Shown here one piece after another: positions 41,122-49,462 of a stretch of DNA of 64,000 nucleotides. Source of the stretch: Puia dinghuensis (GTDB lineage: Bacteria > Bacteroidota > Bacteroidia > Chitinophagales > Chitinophagaceae); assembly GCF_014642875.1 (NCBI RefSeq), contig NZ_BMJC01000001.1, forward strand, positions 1,531,335 to 1,595,334. Reading direction: 5' to 3'. The position numbers and the translations under genes were made by a program. Position 1 is the first letter of the stretch. Every line of letters starts with the position of its first letter. The notes under the pieces were generated by a model. It was not told the origin of the DNA, searched no databases, and saw only the letters and a program-made list of their open reading frames with translations.

Positions 41122-42469
41122 CCAAAGGCTTACCAAGAATCCGGCTCCCCTCCGCTATCACCAGCAGATCATCCTCGATACGAATGCCACCAAACGACCG
41201 GAAGGCCTCCAGCTTATCGTAATTAATAAAGTCCATATACTTCTTCTCCGCCCTATACTGGTCCATCAGCTCAGGAATAAAATAAAGTCCCGGCTCGATG
41301 GTCACCACAAATCCGGGCTCAAGCTCGCGCGCCAGCCGCAGCGACTTCCAGCCGAACTCACGGCTCTTCTTCAACGTCTCGGTATACCCGACATATTCCT
41401 CGCCAAGGTCCTCCATGTCGTGGACATCGAGACCCATCATATGTCCCAGTCCGCATTGAAAGACGATGGTATGGGCGCCGGCCGCAACCGCCTCTTTCGG
41501 GTCGCCCTTCACCACGCCAGCCTGCTTCAATCCTTCCATCAGCTTTTCCGCAGCCAGGGCATGCACATCCCGGAAAAACACACCCGGACGCAACGCCGCG
41601 ATAGCCGCCTCCTGGGCGCCAAGTACGATATCATACATCTCCCGCTGCTGTGAAGTAAACCGGCGGCCCACCGGGAAGGTCCTCGTCATGTCACCGGCAT
41701 AATGCATCGCATTCTCCGCACCACTGTCGCAGATGGCGATACGCCCCTCCTTCATCACCGTGGGGCCATAATGATTGTGCAACACCTGGCCATTCACCGT
41801 TAGGATAGTGGGAAAGGACAAATTACCCCCCGCAGCGATGGCGATGCCTTGCAACCCGCCTGCTAACTGGGCTTCCGTCATCCCGGCCCGTACGCCTTTC
41901 ATCGCCGCCAGATGCATGGCGGCAGTAGTATTGACAGCCTGCTCTATCTCGACGATCTCTTCCGCCGACTTGATGCTGCGCTGCGCGACGATGGCCTTTA
42001 TCAGCGGCACGGAAGCGTGTCCCTTCAGGCTGGCGGGAGAAACACCAAGCCAGGCGGTGAGTTTCAGGCTGTTCTCAGGCCGGTAAGGCGGAAGAAAGTG
42101 CAAAGGACGACCGGCAGAACGAACCGCAACGATATCGGTAGTCAATGCCTCCACCGGCCGGACAACGGTGATGCCCGCAGCAGCAGCCTGTTCACTAATC
42201 GAAGGCTGCGGCCCCGTCCACACGATCTCATCCATCGTCAGCTCCCGGCCATAAATAACCTCCAGGTTATTCTCGATGTCGATGATCCCGGTCAGCCCCG
42301 GCTTGTCCAGCCCAAAAAAATAAAGAAACGAACTATCCTGGCGGAAAGGATAGAGGTTATCCCTGTAGTTCATGCTGCTCTCTTCGTTTCCGAGCAGCAG
42401 GATAACCCCATTGCCAACCTGCGCTTTTAGCTTGTTGCGCCGCGCCTGATAAATGCTTTTATCGAACAT
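41078..42469 (-). CDS. Xaa-Pro aminopeptidase (M24B)
   Basis: Metallopeptidase of 463 aa of the aminopeptidase P type, which removes an N-terminal residue before proline. The N-terminal domain includes VILLLGNEESSMNYRDNLYP. The pita-bread catalytic domain has the metal ligands in AICDSGAENAMHYAGDMTRT, FQCGLGHMMGLDVHDMEDLG and VVTIEPGLYFIPELM. It lacks a signal peptide, so it is cytosolic. It is the third minus-strand gene after GH3 and UxuA, separated from UxuA by a 22-bp tandem repeat. Its role in xylan use is doubtful. Confidence 0.92.
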   Translation of the reverse strand: MFDKSIYQARRNKLKAQVGNGVILLLGNEESSMNYRDNLYPFRQDSSFLYFFGLDKPGLTGIIDIENNLEVIYGRELTMDEIVWTGPQPSISEQAAAAGITVVRPVEALTTDIVAVRSAGRPLHFLPPYRPENSLKLTAWLGVSPASLKGHASVPLIKAIVAQRSIKSAEEIVEIEQAVNTTAAMHLAAMKGVRAGMTEAQLAGGLQGIAIAAGGNLSFPTILTVNGQVLHNHYGPTVMKEGRIAICDSGAENAMHYAGDMTRTFPVGRRFTSQQREMYDIVLGAQEAAIAALRPGVFFRDVHALAAEKLMEGLKQAGVVKGDPKEAVAAGAHTIVFQCGLGHMMGLDVHDMEDLGEEYVGYTETLKKSREFGWKSLRLARELEPGFVVTIEPGLYFIPELMDQYRAEKKYMDFINYDKLEAFRSFGGIRIEDDLLVIAEGSRILGKPLVKKADEVEALRESV

Positions 42470-42485
42470 AGTTCAAAAATTTACC

Positions 42486-42563
42486 ATTATCTCCCGTCGG
42501 GATCAGGATTATCTCCCGTCGGGATCAGGATTATCTCCCGTCGGGATCAGGATTATCTCCCGT
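42486..42563. repeat. 22-bp tandem repeat, 3.5 copies
   Basis: The unit ATTATCTCCCGTCGGGATCAGG occurs three times exactly (from 42486, 42508 and 42530), and a fourth partial copy (42552-42563) contains the UxuA stop codon. Each unit holds the palindrome TCCCG-T-CGGGA. It lies between the UxuA stop and the aminopeptidase start on the minus strand. The partial copy belongs to the UxuA reading frame, so the array probably arose by duplication of the gene's own end. Confidence 0.95.
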
Positions 42564-43728
42564 AAGCAAGTCCCCACTGCACTCCCCTCAACTCCGCAAG
42601 TCCGCGAAGCCGGCCGATGGCGCTATAACCCGGATAGGTCTTCTTATTCAGATCGTCCAGCATCTGGTGACCATGATCGGGCCGCATCGGCAGCGAAAGA
42701 CCTCTCTTCTCCTGTACAGCCAGCAGCTCACGGATGACGGCGACCATATCGACATCTCCCGTCAGATGATCGGCTTCATAGAAATTACCCTCGGCATCCC
42801 GCTTGGTGCTGCGAAGATGAATAAAATGGATATGATCCCCCAACCGGCGAACCATTCCCGGCAGATCGTTATCCGCCCGCACCCCATAGCTGCCCGTACA
42901 GAAACACAGCCCATTGGCCGGCGAAGGCGCACAGTCCAGCAGCTCGCGGGCATCCCGCTCCGTACTTACGATCCGGGGAAGCCCCAATATTGGATACGGC
43001 GGATCATCAGGATGAATGGCCATCTTCAGACCCTCAGCCTCTGCTACCGGCACCACTTGCTGCAGGAAATAGAACAAATGTTGTTTCAGCTTCGCCGCAT
43101 CGATGCCTTCATAGGTCTTCAACGCCGCCAGTATCTGCTCCTCGGTGAACCGTTCTTCACTACCGGGTAATCCAAGCAAGGTATTGCGATAGAGCGTTTC
43201 CTTTTCCGTCGCCGTCATCGTGCTCAGACGCTTCTCCGCCGCAGCTATCTCCGCCGCCGTATAATCTTTTTCCGCGCCCGGCCGCTTCAGCAGGAAAAGA
43301 TCGAATGCAATAAAGGCCGCCTTCTCAAACCGCAACGCCCTGCTGCGATCGGCCATCTCATAGGCAATATCCGTCCGCATCCAGTCGAGAATGGGCATAA
43401 AATTGTAAGTCACCACTTCCAGTCCCCCCTTTGCCACGTTGCGCAGGCTTTCCTGGTAGTTGGCAATATATTTCTTATAATTACCGGTCTGTTTCTTGAT
43501 GTCCTCATGCACGGGCAGACTTTCGATCACCGTCCAGCGCATTCCGGCATTCTCCACTTCTGTCTTTCTTTTCTGGATCTCTTCCAATGTCCAGACCTCG
43601 CCGACAGGAACATGATGAAGCGCCGTCACAACACCCGTACATCCCGCCTGGCGGATATCCCAAAGGCTCACCGGATCATTGGGACCATACCATCGCATGG
43701 TCTCTTCCATTAAAAAGGGTCTTTTCAT
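42553..43728 (-). CDS. uxuA: Mannonate dehydratase
   Basis: Enzyme of 391 aa that dehydrates D-mannonate to 2-keto-3-deoxygluconate in glucuronate breakdown. The sequence starts [20 protein letters not shown], the UxuA hallmark. It has [20 protein letters not shown] with metal-binding His/Asp, [40 protein letters not shown] and [20 protein letters not shown]. Its position in the xylan locus indicates that glucuronic acid cut from xylan side chains is catabolised here. It follows the GH3 gene by 18 nt in one operon. Its last codons form part of a tandem repeat. Confidence 0.96.
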   Translation of the reverse strand: MKRPFLMEETMRWYGPNDPVSLWDIRQAGCTGVVTALHHVPVGEVWTLEEIQKRKTEVENAGMRWTVIESLPVHEDIKKQTGNYKKYIANYQESLRNVAKGGLEVVTYNFMPILDWMRTDIAYEMADRSRALRFEKAAFIAFDLFLLKRPGAEKDYTAAEIAAAEKRLSTMTATEKETLYRNTLLGLPGSEERFTEEQILAALKTYEGIDAAKLKQHLFYFLQQVVPVAEAEGLKMAIHPDDPPYPILGLPRIVSTERDARELLDCAPSPANGLCFCTGSYGVRADNDLPGMVRRLGDHIHFIHLRSTKRDAEGNFYEADHLTGDVDMVAVIRELLAVQEKRGLSLPMRPDHGHQMLDDLNKKTYPGYSAIGRLRGLAELRGVQWGLAYGR

Positions 43729-43746
43729 ACTTATATGTTCGATATG

Positions 43747-45999
43747 TTATTTCACGACCACCTCCGTGCTCACCCCCTTGGCCGCACCCAGGGCCTCACT
43801 TCTCGCCGTCGGCAGGCTTCCCCCGACACTGATCCTGATCTTACCTGCGGGCACAAAGGACTTCCCCTTCGCATCTACCAGCGACAGCTGTTCCGATGTC
43901 AGCACAAAACTCACCCTGGTCGAAGCGCCGGGCGCCAAAGATACACGCTGGAATCCTTTTAGCGCAAATAAAGGCCCGGAATCGTTTGCAGAGACATTAG
44001 CCTCATGGGTAAGATACAGCTCCGCCACCTCATCACCGGCCATCTTGCCCGTATTGGTCAGCGTCACCTCCACCGTCACCGACTCACGCTCCCCGATCTC
44101 TTTCTTCGACACTCGCAGGTCGCTATACGCAAACGTCGTATAAGAAAGCCCAAAGCCAAACGGATACAGCGGCTCCGCCGTCATATACCTGTAGGTCCTG
44201 CCTGCCATCGCATAATTCTCGTACGGCGGCAGCTGATCATACGATTTTGGAAAGGTCACCGGCAGCTTCCCCGAAGGCGATACCTTCCCGAAAATAATAT
44301 CGGCCACGGCATTTCCCCCTTCCTCCCCCGGATACCAGACAAGCAGGACAGCGTCGGCAATTTCCTGCACCTCCGCAAGATTCATCGGACTGCCGCAGGT
44401 GATGACAGCAATAACAGGATGGGTATTGCCTTGCTTCAATTTCCGCAAGTAATCGATCTGCGCCTTGGGTAAATTATAATCGAGCCGGTCGCCAAAAGAC
44501 GGGGAAGCCAGCGACTCACCTTCCTCCCCCTCCAGCAACCCGGAGATGCCTAGTACCGCGATGGTGGCATCAGCCGTTTTCGCTTCGCCACTGGCCCAAT
44601 CTATCGGGTTTACATTCGGCCGGTCGAGCAAAACACCCTGACGATAGGTCATCTGGCTGCCCGGCTGCGCCTGCGCGGCAAGCCCCTCGAGAATAGTCAC
44701 CAATTGGGGATTAACTCCATAATAGTTGCCCAATAATACATCGACGGCCGCCGCATTTGGACCAGTTACATAATATTTTTTCAAGCCGGTTGTAAGGGGC
44801 AGTGCGCCATTATTCTTCAGCAACACAACGGATTTCTCGGCTGCTTTCCGGGCTAAGGCCCGGTGCTCCGAACTATTGATAACCGACTCGGGTATCCGGT
44901 CATACGGGTTGGAACCCGGAGGATCAAAAAGCCCCAGCTTGAACCGCGTGCGTAACAAAACCGCCAGCGAACTATCGATCGCTGCCTGCGTCACCAGCCC
45001 CTGACCCAGGGCATCCGTCAACGCCAGATAGGTATCCCCGCAATTGAGGTTAACCCCGCGTTGCAACGCCAGCGCAGCAGCACCCGTCCTGCTGCTGACG
45101 AGTTTATGTCCGTCATAGATGTCGGCGATGGCGTCACAGTCCGAAACGATATGCCCCTTAAATCCCCATTGCTTCCGCAACACGTCTTCCAGCAGATAGG
45201 TATTCGCGCAACAGGCTTCGCCATCCGTCCGGTTGTAGGCACACATGACGGCCTCTACCCCCGCATTCACCAGGGCATGAAAGGCAGGCAGATACGTCTC
45301 CCAGAGGTCCTTTTGCGTGACTTCCGCATCGAAATGGTGACGCAACCGTTCCGGACCGCTATGCACCGCATAATGCTTGGCGCAGGCGGCCACCTTAAGA
45401 TAACGCGGATCATTACCCTGGAATCCCCTCACCAACGCCACACCCATCCTCGCCGTCAGATAAGGGTCTTCGCCATAAGTCTCCTGTCCCCGGCCCCAAC
45501 GCGGGTCCCGGAAAATATTGATGTTGGGCGTCCAGAAGGTGAGCCCTGCAAACCGTGGCCGGTAATCTTTTTTTATCGCGGCATTGTACATCGCCCGCGC
45601 TTCATCGGAAATGACATCCGCCACCTGGCCCACCAGGCTGTCGTCAAAAGTCGCCGCCATCCCGATCGGCTGCGGGAAGACAGTAGCAATACCACTACGG
45701 GCCACCCCATGCAGCGCCTCGTTCCACCAATCGTATTCGGGTATATGAAGCCGTTGGATAGCCGGCGTGCTGTTCATCATTTGGTACACCTTCTCCTGTG
45801 GCGTCAACCTGCCGAGAAGGTCCTTCACCCGGACATCGATAGATAAGGTAGGATTCAGATAGGGTTCCTGCTGCGCCCTGGCTTGGATCCAAAAACAAAG
45901 GATAAATGTTGCGAGGAAGAGGAGTATTTTCTCCCGTACGCCGTGTCTTCTCAATGTCAGCATTGAAGCACGCTTGGAATGTTGGGGGTTCGATTTCAT
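43747..45999 (-). CDS. GH3 beta-xylosidase-like enzyme
   Basis: Exported GH3 enzyme of 750 aa. The signal lies near 25-43 (KILLFLATFILCFWIQARAQ). The N-terminal barrel has YDWWNEALHGVARSG and FWTPNINIFRDPRWGRGQET, the signature of the xylosidase/arabinosidase branch of GH3, and the nucleophile Asp in GHIVSDCDAIADIY near 287. The middle domain (KSVVLLKNNGALPL) and a C-terminal fibronectin-like domain (SVTVEVTLTNTGKMAGDEVA) complete it. It probably trims xylo-oligosaccharides in the periplasm. An inner ATG at 45963 is a possible start. A LacI-type operator lies 47 nt upstream. Confidence 0.92.
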   Translation of the reverse strand: MKSNPQHSKRASMLTLRRHGVREKILLFLATFILCFWIQARAQQEPYLNPTLSIDVRVKDLLGRLTPQEKVYQMMNSTPAIQRLHIPEYDWWNEALHGVARSGIATVFPQPIGMAATFDDSLVGQVADVISDEARAMYNAAIKKDYRPRFAGLTFWTPNINIFRDPRWGRGQETYGEDPYLTARMGVALVRGFQGNDPRYLKVAACAKHYAVHSGPERLRHHFDAEVTQKDLWETYLPAFHALVNAGVEAVMCAYNRTDGEACCANTYLLEDVLRKQWGFKGHIVSDCDAIADIYDGHKLVSSRTGAAALALQRGVNLNCGDTYLALTDALGQGLVTQAAIDSSLAVLLRTRFKLGLFDPPGSNPYDRIPESVINSSEHRALARKAAEKSVVLLKNNGALPLTTGLKKYYVTGPNAAAVDVLLGNYYGVNPQLVTILEGLAAQAQPGSQMTYRQGVLLDRPNVNPIDWASGEAKTADATIAVLGISGLLEGEEGESLASPSFGDRLDYNLPKAQIDYLRKLKQGNTHPVIAVITCGSPMNLAEVQEIADAVLLVWYPGEEGGNAVADIIFGKVSPSGKLPVTFPKSYDQLPPYENYAMAGRTYRYMTAEPLYPFGFGLSYTTFAYSDLRVSKKEIGERESVTVEVTLTNTGKMAGDEVAELYLTHEANVSANDSGPLFALKGFQRVSLAPGASTRVSFVLTSEQLSLVDAKGKSFVPAGKIRISVGGSLPTARSEALGAAKGVSTEVVVK

Positions 46000-46045
46000 G
46001 GCAGAGCTGTTGATTTTCAGCTAAAATAGGGAAAAACAGCGAAAA

Positions 46046-46059
46046 TGCAATCGGTTACA
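46046..46059. promoter_or_regulatory. LacI-type operator, GH3/GH30 divergent promoter
   Basis: TGCAATCGGTTACA (reverse: TGTAACCGATTGCA) lies between the divergent GH3 and GH30 genes. It differs by one base from the operator at 59518, in the promoter of the LacI gene. The CG-centred palindrome is typical of LacI-family sites. Confidence 0.65.
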
Positions 46060-46102
46060 TTTCCCCCGGTCCGACGCCTCGTAATCATTCAAAACAAGCC
46101 AT

Positions 46103-47974
46103 ATGAATCTACGCACTCAACATCGGCGCTGGCTGATGGCCCTGCTCATCATTGCCCTGCCTGTCCTGTATTTCTCCTGCAAAAAAGACCAGAAACCCTC
46201 GGTATCACTCACCAGGACCACCCCCCGGGGGCTCAACGAGACCGTAAATGTCTGGGAGACCACCACCGACCAGTCCAATTTGTTAACCCAACAGCCGGAT
46301 ATCACTTTCGCACCAGACGCCGGCAGCAACCCGACAACCATCACCGTAGACGAGACCACCACCTATCAAACCATCGATGGCTTCGGCTATGCCCTCACCG
46401 GCGGAAGCGCGCAGGTGATCAATGGAATGGGCGCCAATCAAAGCACGCTGCTGAATGACATCTTCTCCACAGCCTCCGGCCACCTGGGTTCGAGCTTCCT
46501 GCGCATCACCATCGGCGCCTCAGACCTCAGCTCCTCGGATTTTACTTATGACGACATGCCCGCCGGCCAAACCGACAACAATCTCACTAACTTCAGCGTC
46601 AACAAGGAAATGACCGATCTCGTGCCGGTTCTGAAAAATATCATCGCCATCAACCCCGGCATCAAGATCCTCGCCACCCCCTGGACGGCGCCGGTGTGGA
46701 TGAAACAGAACACGACAGGAAACAACGGCTTCACCGGCGGCAACCTGAATCCCCAATACTACGATGCCTATGCCCGGTATTTTGTAAAATATATCCAGGC
46801 CATGCAGGCACAGGGCATAACCATCTATGCCGTCACCCCGCAGAACGAACCGCTCAACCCCTATAACAACCCGGCTATGACGATGCAGCCCAGTGAAGAG
46901 GCGAATTTCATCGCCAACAATCTCGGCCCCCAGTTCGCAGCCAATGGCATCACGACCAGGATCATCTGTTATGATCATAATTGCGACCGGCCCGACTATC
47001 CCCAGACGGTGCTCGGAACCTCCGCGGCAAATCCCTACGTCGATGGCTCCGCCTTTCACCTCTACGCCGGCGATATCAGTGCCCTCACCACCGTGCACAA
47101 TGCTTATCCCACTAAGAATGTCTATTTCACCGAACAGTTTGTTGGCGGACCGGGTAACTTCGCCGGCGATTTCGACTGGCACATGAACAACCTCATCATC
47201 GGCGCACCCCGCAACTGGAGCCGTGTGGTGCTCGAATGGAACCTGGCTTCCGACCCCAATTACAATCCGCATACCTCCGGCGGCTGTTCCAATTGTATGG
47301 GCGCCGTCACCGTCTCGGGCAGCAACTATACGCGCAACACCTGCTATTACACCGTCGCCCATGCCTCCTCCTTTGTACAGCCCGGCGCGGTCCGCATCTC
47401 CTCGAATACCTTTTCCTCTGCAATCCAGGACGTCGCCTTTAAGAACCCCGATGGAACAAAGGTGGTCATCGCCCTCAACACGTCCTCTTCCAGCCAATCT
47501 TTTAAGATCAAATGGGGTTGGGAGTCCTTCACCTATACCTTGCCCGCAGGCGCGGTAGCCACCTTCAAATGGGCCGGTACGCAATCGGCCGGCGGACCGC
47601 CCATCGGTCAGACGATCACCCTGAAATGTTTCCACAATTTTTACGTGAGCAGCGAGGACGGCACAAAGCCCATGACCTCAACACGCACGGTCGCACAGGC
47701 CTGGGAGCAATTCACCGTCGTCGATGCAGGCAACGGGAAGATCGCCCTGCAAAGCATAGGGCATTATGTATCGTCGGAAAACGGGGTGAACCCGATCACC
47801 TGCAACCGGACCAGCTACAGCACCTGGGAAGAATTCAACTGGATCACCAACGCTGACGGAACGATCTCGTTGCAAGGCAATAATGGCGACTATATATCCT
47901 GTGATAACGGGGCCTCGATGACCTGTGACCGGACATCCATCGGTGGCTGGGAAGCCTTCAAAGTCAACCAATAG
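46103..47974 (+). CDS. GH30 xylanase-like lipoprotein with beta-trefoil
   Basis: Lipoprotein of 623 aa. The signal ends VLYFSCKKDQ (Cys near 26), and the Lys/Asp after Cys fit a surface-export signal. The GH30 barrel (~75-430) has TYQTIDGFGYALTGGSAQVI, LATPWTAPVWMKQN, the acid/base Glu in TPQNEPLNPY near 248 and the nucleophile in VYFTEQFVGG near 342. A beta-sandwich follows. The last ~115 residues are three repeats (FYVSSEDGTKPMTS, HYVSSENGVNPITC, DYISCDNGASMTC) forming a fascin-like beta-trefoil, probably glycan-binding. GH30 includes glucuronoxylanases, which fits the locus. Confidence 0.92.
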   Translation: MNLRTQHRRWLMALLIIALPVLYFSCKKDQKPSVSLTRTTPRGLNETVNVWETTTDQSNLLTQQPDITFAPDAGSNPTTITVDETTTYQTIDGFGYALTGGSAQVINGMGANQSTLLNDIFSTASGHLGSSFLRITIGASDLSSSDFTYDDMPAGQTDNNLTNFSVNKEMTDLVPVLKNIIAINPGIKILATPWTAPVWMKQNTTGNNGFTGGNLNPQYYDAYARYFVKYIQAMQAQGITIYAVTPQNEPLNPYNNPAMTMQPSEEANFIANNLGPQFAANGITTRIICYDHNCDRPDYPQTVLGTSAANPYVDGSAFHLYAGDISALTTVHNAYPTKNVYFTEQFVGGPGNFAGDFDWHMNNLIIGAPRNWSRVVLEWNLASDPNYNPHTSGGCSNCMGAVTVSGSNYTRNTCYYTVAHASSFVQPGAVRISSNTFSSAIQDVAFKNPDGTKVVIALNTSSSSQSFKIKWGWESFTYTLPAGAVATFKWAGTQSAGGPPIGQTITLKCFHNFYVSSEDGTKPMTSTRTVAQAWEQFTVVDAGNGKIALQSIGHYVSSENGVNPITCNRTSYSTWEEFNWITNADGTISLQGNNGDYISCDNGASMTCDRTSIGGWEAFKVNQ

Positions 47975-47981
47975 CTATTTC

Positions 47982-48006
47982 GGCTGGGGCGCTGCGCGCC
48001 CCAGCC
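47982..48006. terminator. Strong bidirectional terminator
   Basis: GGCTGGGGCGC and GCGCCCCAGCC form a perfect 11-bp stem with a TGC loop, followed by a T-rich stretch. It closes the GH30 gene on the plus strand and the SusC/esterase operon on the minus strand, whose stop is at 48011. Confidence 0.85.
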
Positions 48007-48010
48007 TTTA

Positions 48011-49456
48011 TTATTTCACGCGGCCAGTGAAAGCCGGAGCCGGCAGCCCATCCTTGAACAAAATATCTCTATTATACAAATTAGCACCGGCCGGATTATC
48101 CGCCCACGCATACCGCACACTCACCGGATGCGGAACGAGCTCACTCGTCACAATAACGACCTTCCCTTCGATAGTAGCCTTTGCCGGGACAAAATGCCCA
48201 TCATCCCCCGCAACCGTAAACCCTTTGAGCTCACCCCCACCCTTGACAATAAGCCCCGTATTCTCCTCCGTAAAATTGATATGAACCCTGTCCCCATGCA
48301 CCCGCATGGAATGGTATAAAGGACCGGATGAGATAAAATTCTTTTTCCCATACGCGATGCTCTCCGCCGCCAGCAGCAACCGCTGACTCAACTCTTCCCT
48401 GTTCTGCCCCGGGACATCATCGGCGTCACCAATATCGGTAGCCACGGCCATCCCCGTTTGCGGCAGGGTCAACGCCATCCGCTGCGCCTCCCGCAGTTCG
48501 GCCCACTTGCTTTCCCCGGGTGTCTCCTTCACCGGGCCATGAGCAGGCAACTGCACGTACAAAAAGGGCAAGTCCCCCTCATTCCAGTGCCGCCGCCAGT
48601 CATTGATCAACAGGGGCAGCAAAGCCGTATATTCCGGCGCCTTTGCCAGATTCGCCTCCCCCTGGAACAAAATGATCCCCCTTACGGTATGGGTGCATAC
48701 CGGCGCGATCATGCCGTTGAACAATCCACCGGGCGCCATCGGGTCGGCAGGCCCCGTCCCATCCTTGAATACACTGTCGGTATAACGGGTGGCAGCAGCC
48801 GCATAGTCGGGGAAGACCTTCAGAGCATCCTTGCTGAGCCAGGCCTCGGCCGGCGCCTCAGGGGCGCAGACATTGATCAACCCTATCGGAACCCGATAGT
48901 GCTCGTACAACTGCCGGGCAAAGACATAACCCAGCGCCGAAAAAGACAGCACCGACGTAGGAGTGGCCGCTTCCCAGCGGCAGCCCGGCGGCGCATTCTC
49001 CCGCGGGGTCTTGAAATCATATCGTAAGGTCACCTGGAATTGACGGATCGGCACATCACCCGCATGGGCAATAACATCAGCATACTTGTCTTTCACGACC
49101 GACATCGGCATCGCCATCCCCATCTGCCCCGAAAGGACCCATACTTCCCCTATCATAATATTCTTTATCCAGACATGATTGATGCCGTCGATATCCATAT
49201 TGAACGGACCACCCGCCTTTTTCGGCGACAACTGCACCGCCCACTTCCCATTGTCATCCGTGACACCGCTCACCGTCTCCCCACCAAACTTCACCGTCAC
49301 CTTCTCCCCCGGCGATGCAAAACCCCAGACGCGTATCGGCATATCCCGTTGCAACACCATCCCATCGCTCACCATCCGGGGTACCCGTATCTGGGCAAAC
49401 GCCCCAACGCCAAACAAAAGCATCCCAAAAAACAGCCTCACTTTTTTACTGTTCAT
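48011..49456 (-). CDS. SASA-type esterase paralogue, probably inactive
   Basis: Exported protein of 481 aa of the sialate-O-acetylesterase (SASA) family. It has the usual N-terminal beta-sandwich (SDGMVLQRDMPIRVWGFASP) and the C-terminal RYAWADNPAGANLYN. The catalytic block, GQSNM in relatives, reads LSGQMGMAMPM near 108-116, so the nucleophile Ser is Met. The His block, DIHP in relatives, reads DADDVPGQN, so the His is absent too. RGIILFQGEANL keeps the Glu loop. It is probably a pseudoenzyme, perhaps a binding partner. It lies 6 nt after an active-looking paralogue, pointing to tandem duplication. Signal: MNSKKVRLFFGMLLFGVGAF. Confidence 0.88.
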   Translation of the reverse strand: MNSKKVRLFFGMLLFGVGAFAQIRVPRMVSDGMVLQRDMPIRVWGFASPGEKVTVKFGGETVSGVTDDNGKWAVQLSPKKAGGPFNMDIDGINHVWIKNIMIGEVWVLSGQMGMAMPMSVVKDKYADVIAHAGDVPIRQFQVTLRYDFKTPRENAPPGCRWEAATPTSVLSFSALGYVFARQLYEHYRVPIGLINVCAPEAPAEAWLSKDALKVFPDYAAAATRYTDSVFKDGTGPADPMAPGGLFNGMIAPVCTHTVRGIILFQGEANLAKAPEYTALLPLLINDWRRHWNEGDLPFLYVQLPAHGPVKETPGESKWAELREAQRMALTLPQTGMAVATDIGDADDVPGQNREELSQRLLLAAESIAYGKKNFISSGPLYHSMRVHGDRVHINFTEENTGLIVKGGGELKGFTVAGDDGHFVPAKATIEGKVVIVTSELVPHPVSVRYAWADNPAGANLYNRDILFKDGLPAPAFTGRVK

Positions 49457-49462
49457 GCAAGA

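Noticed and set aside
42486-42563. Possible CRISPR array
   Set aside because: Units are directly adjacent with no spacers, only 22 bp long, and no cas genes are present; it is a simple tandem repeat.
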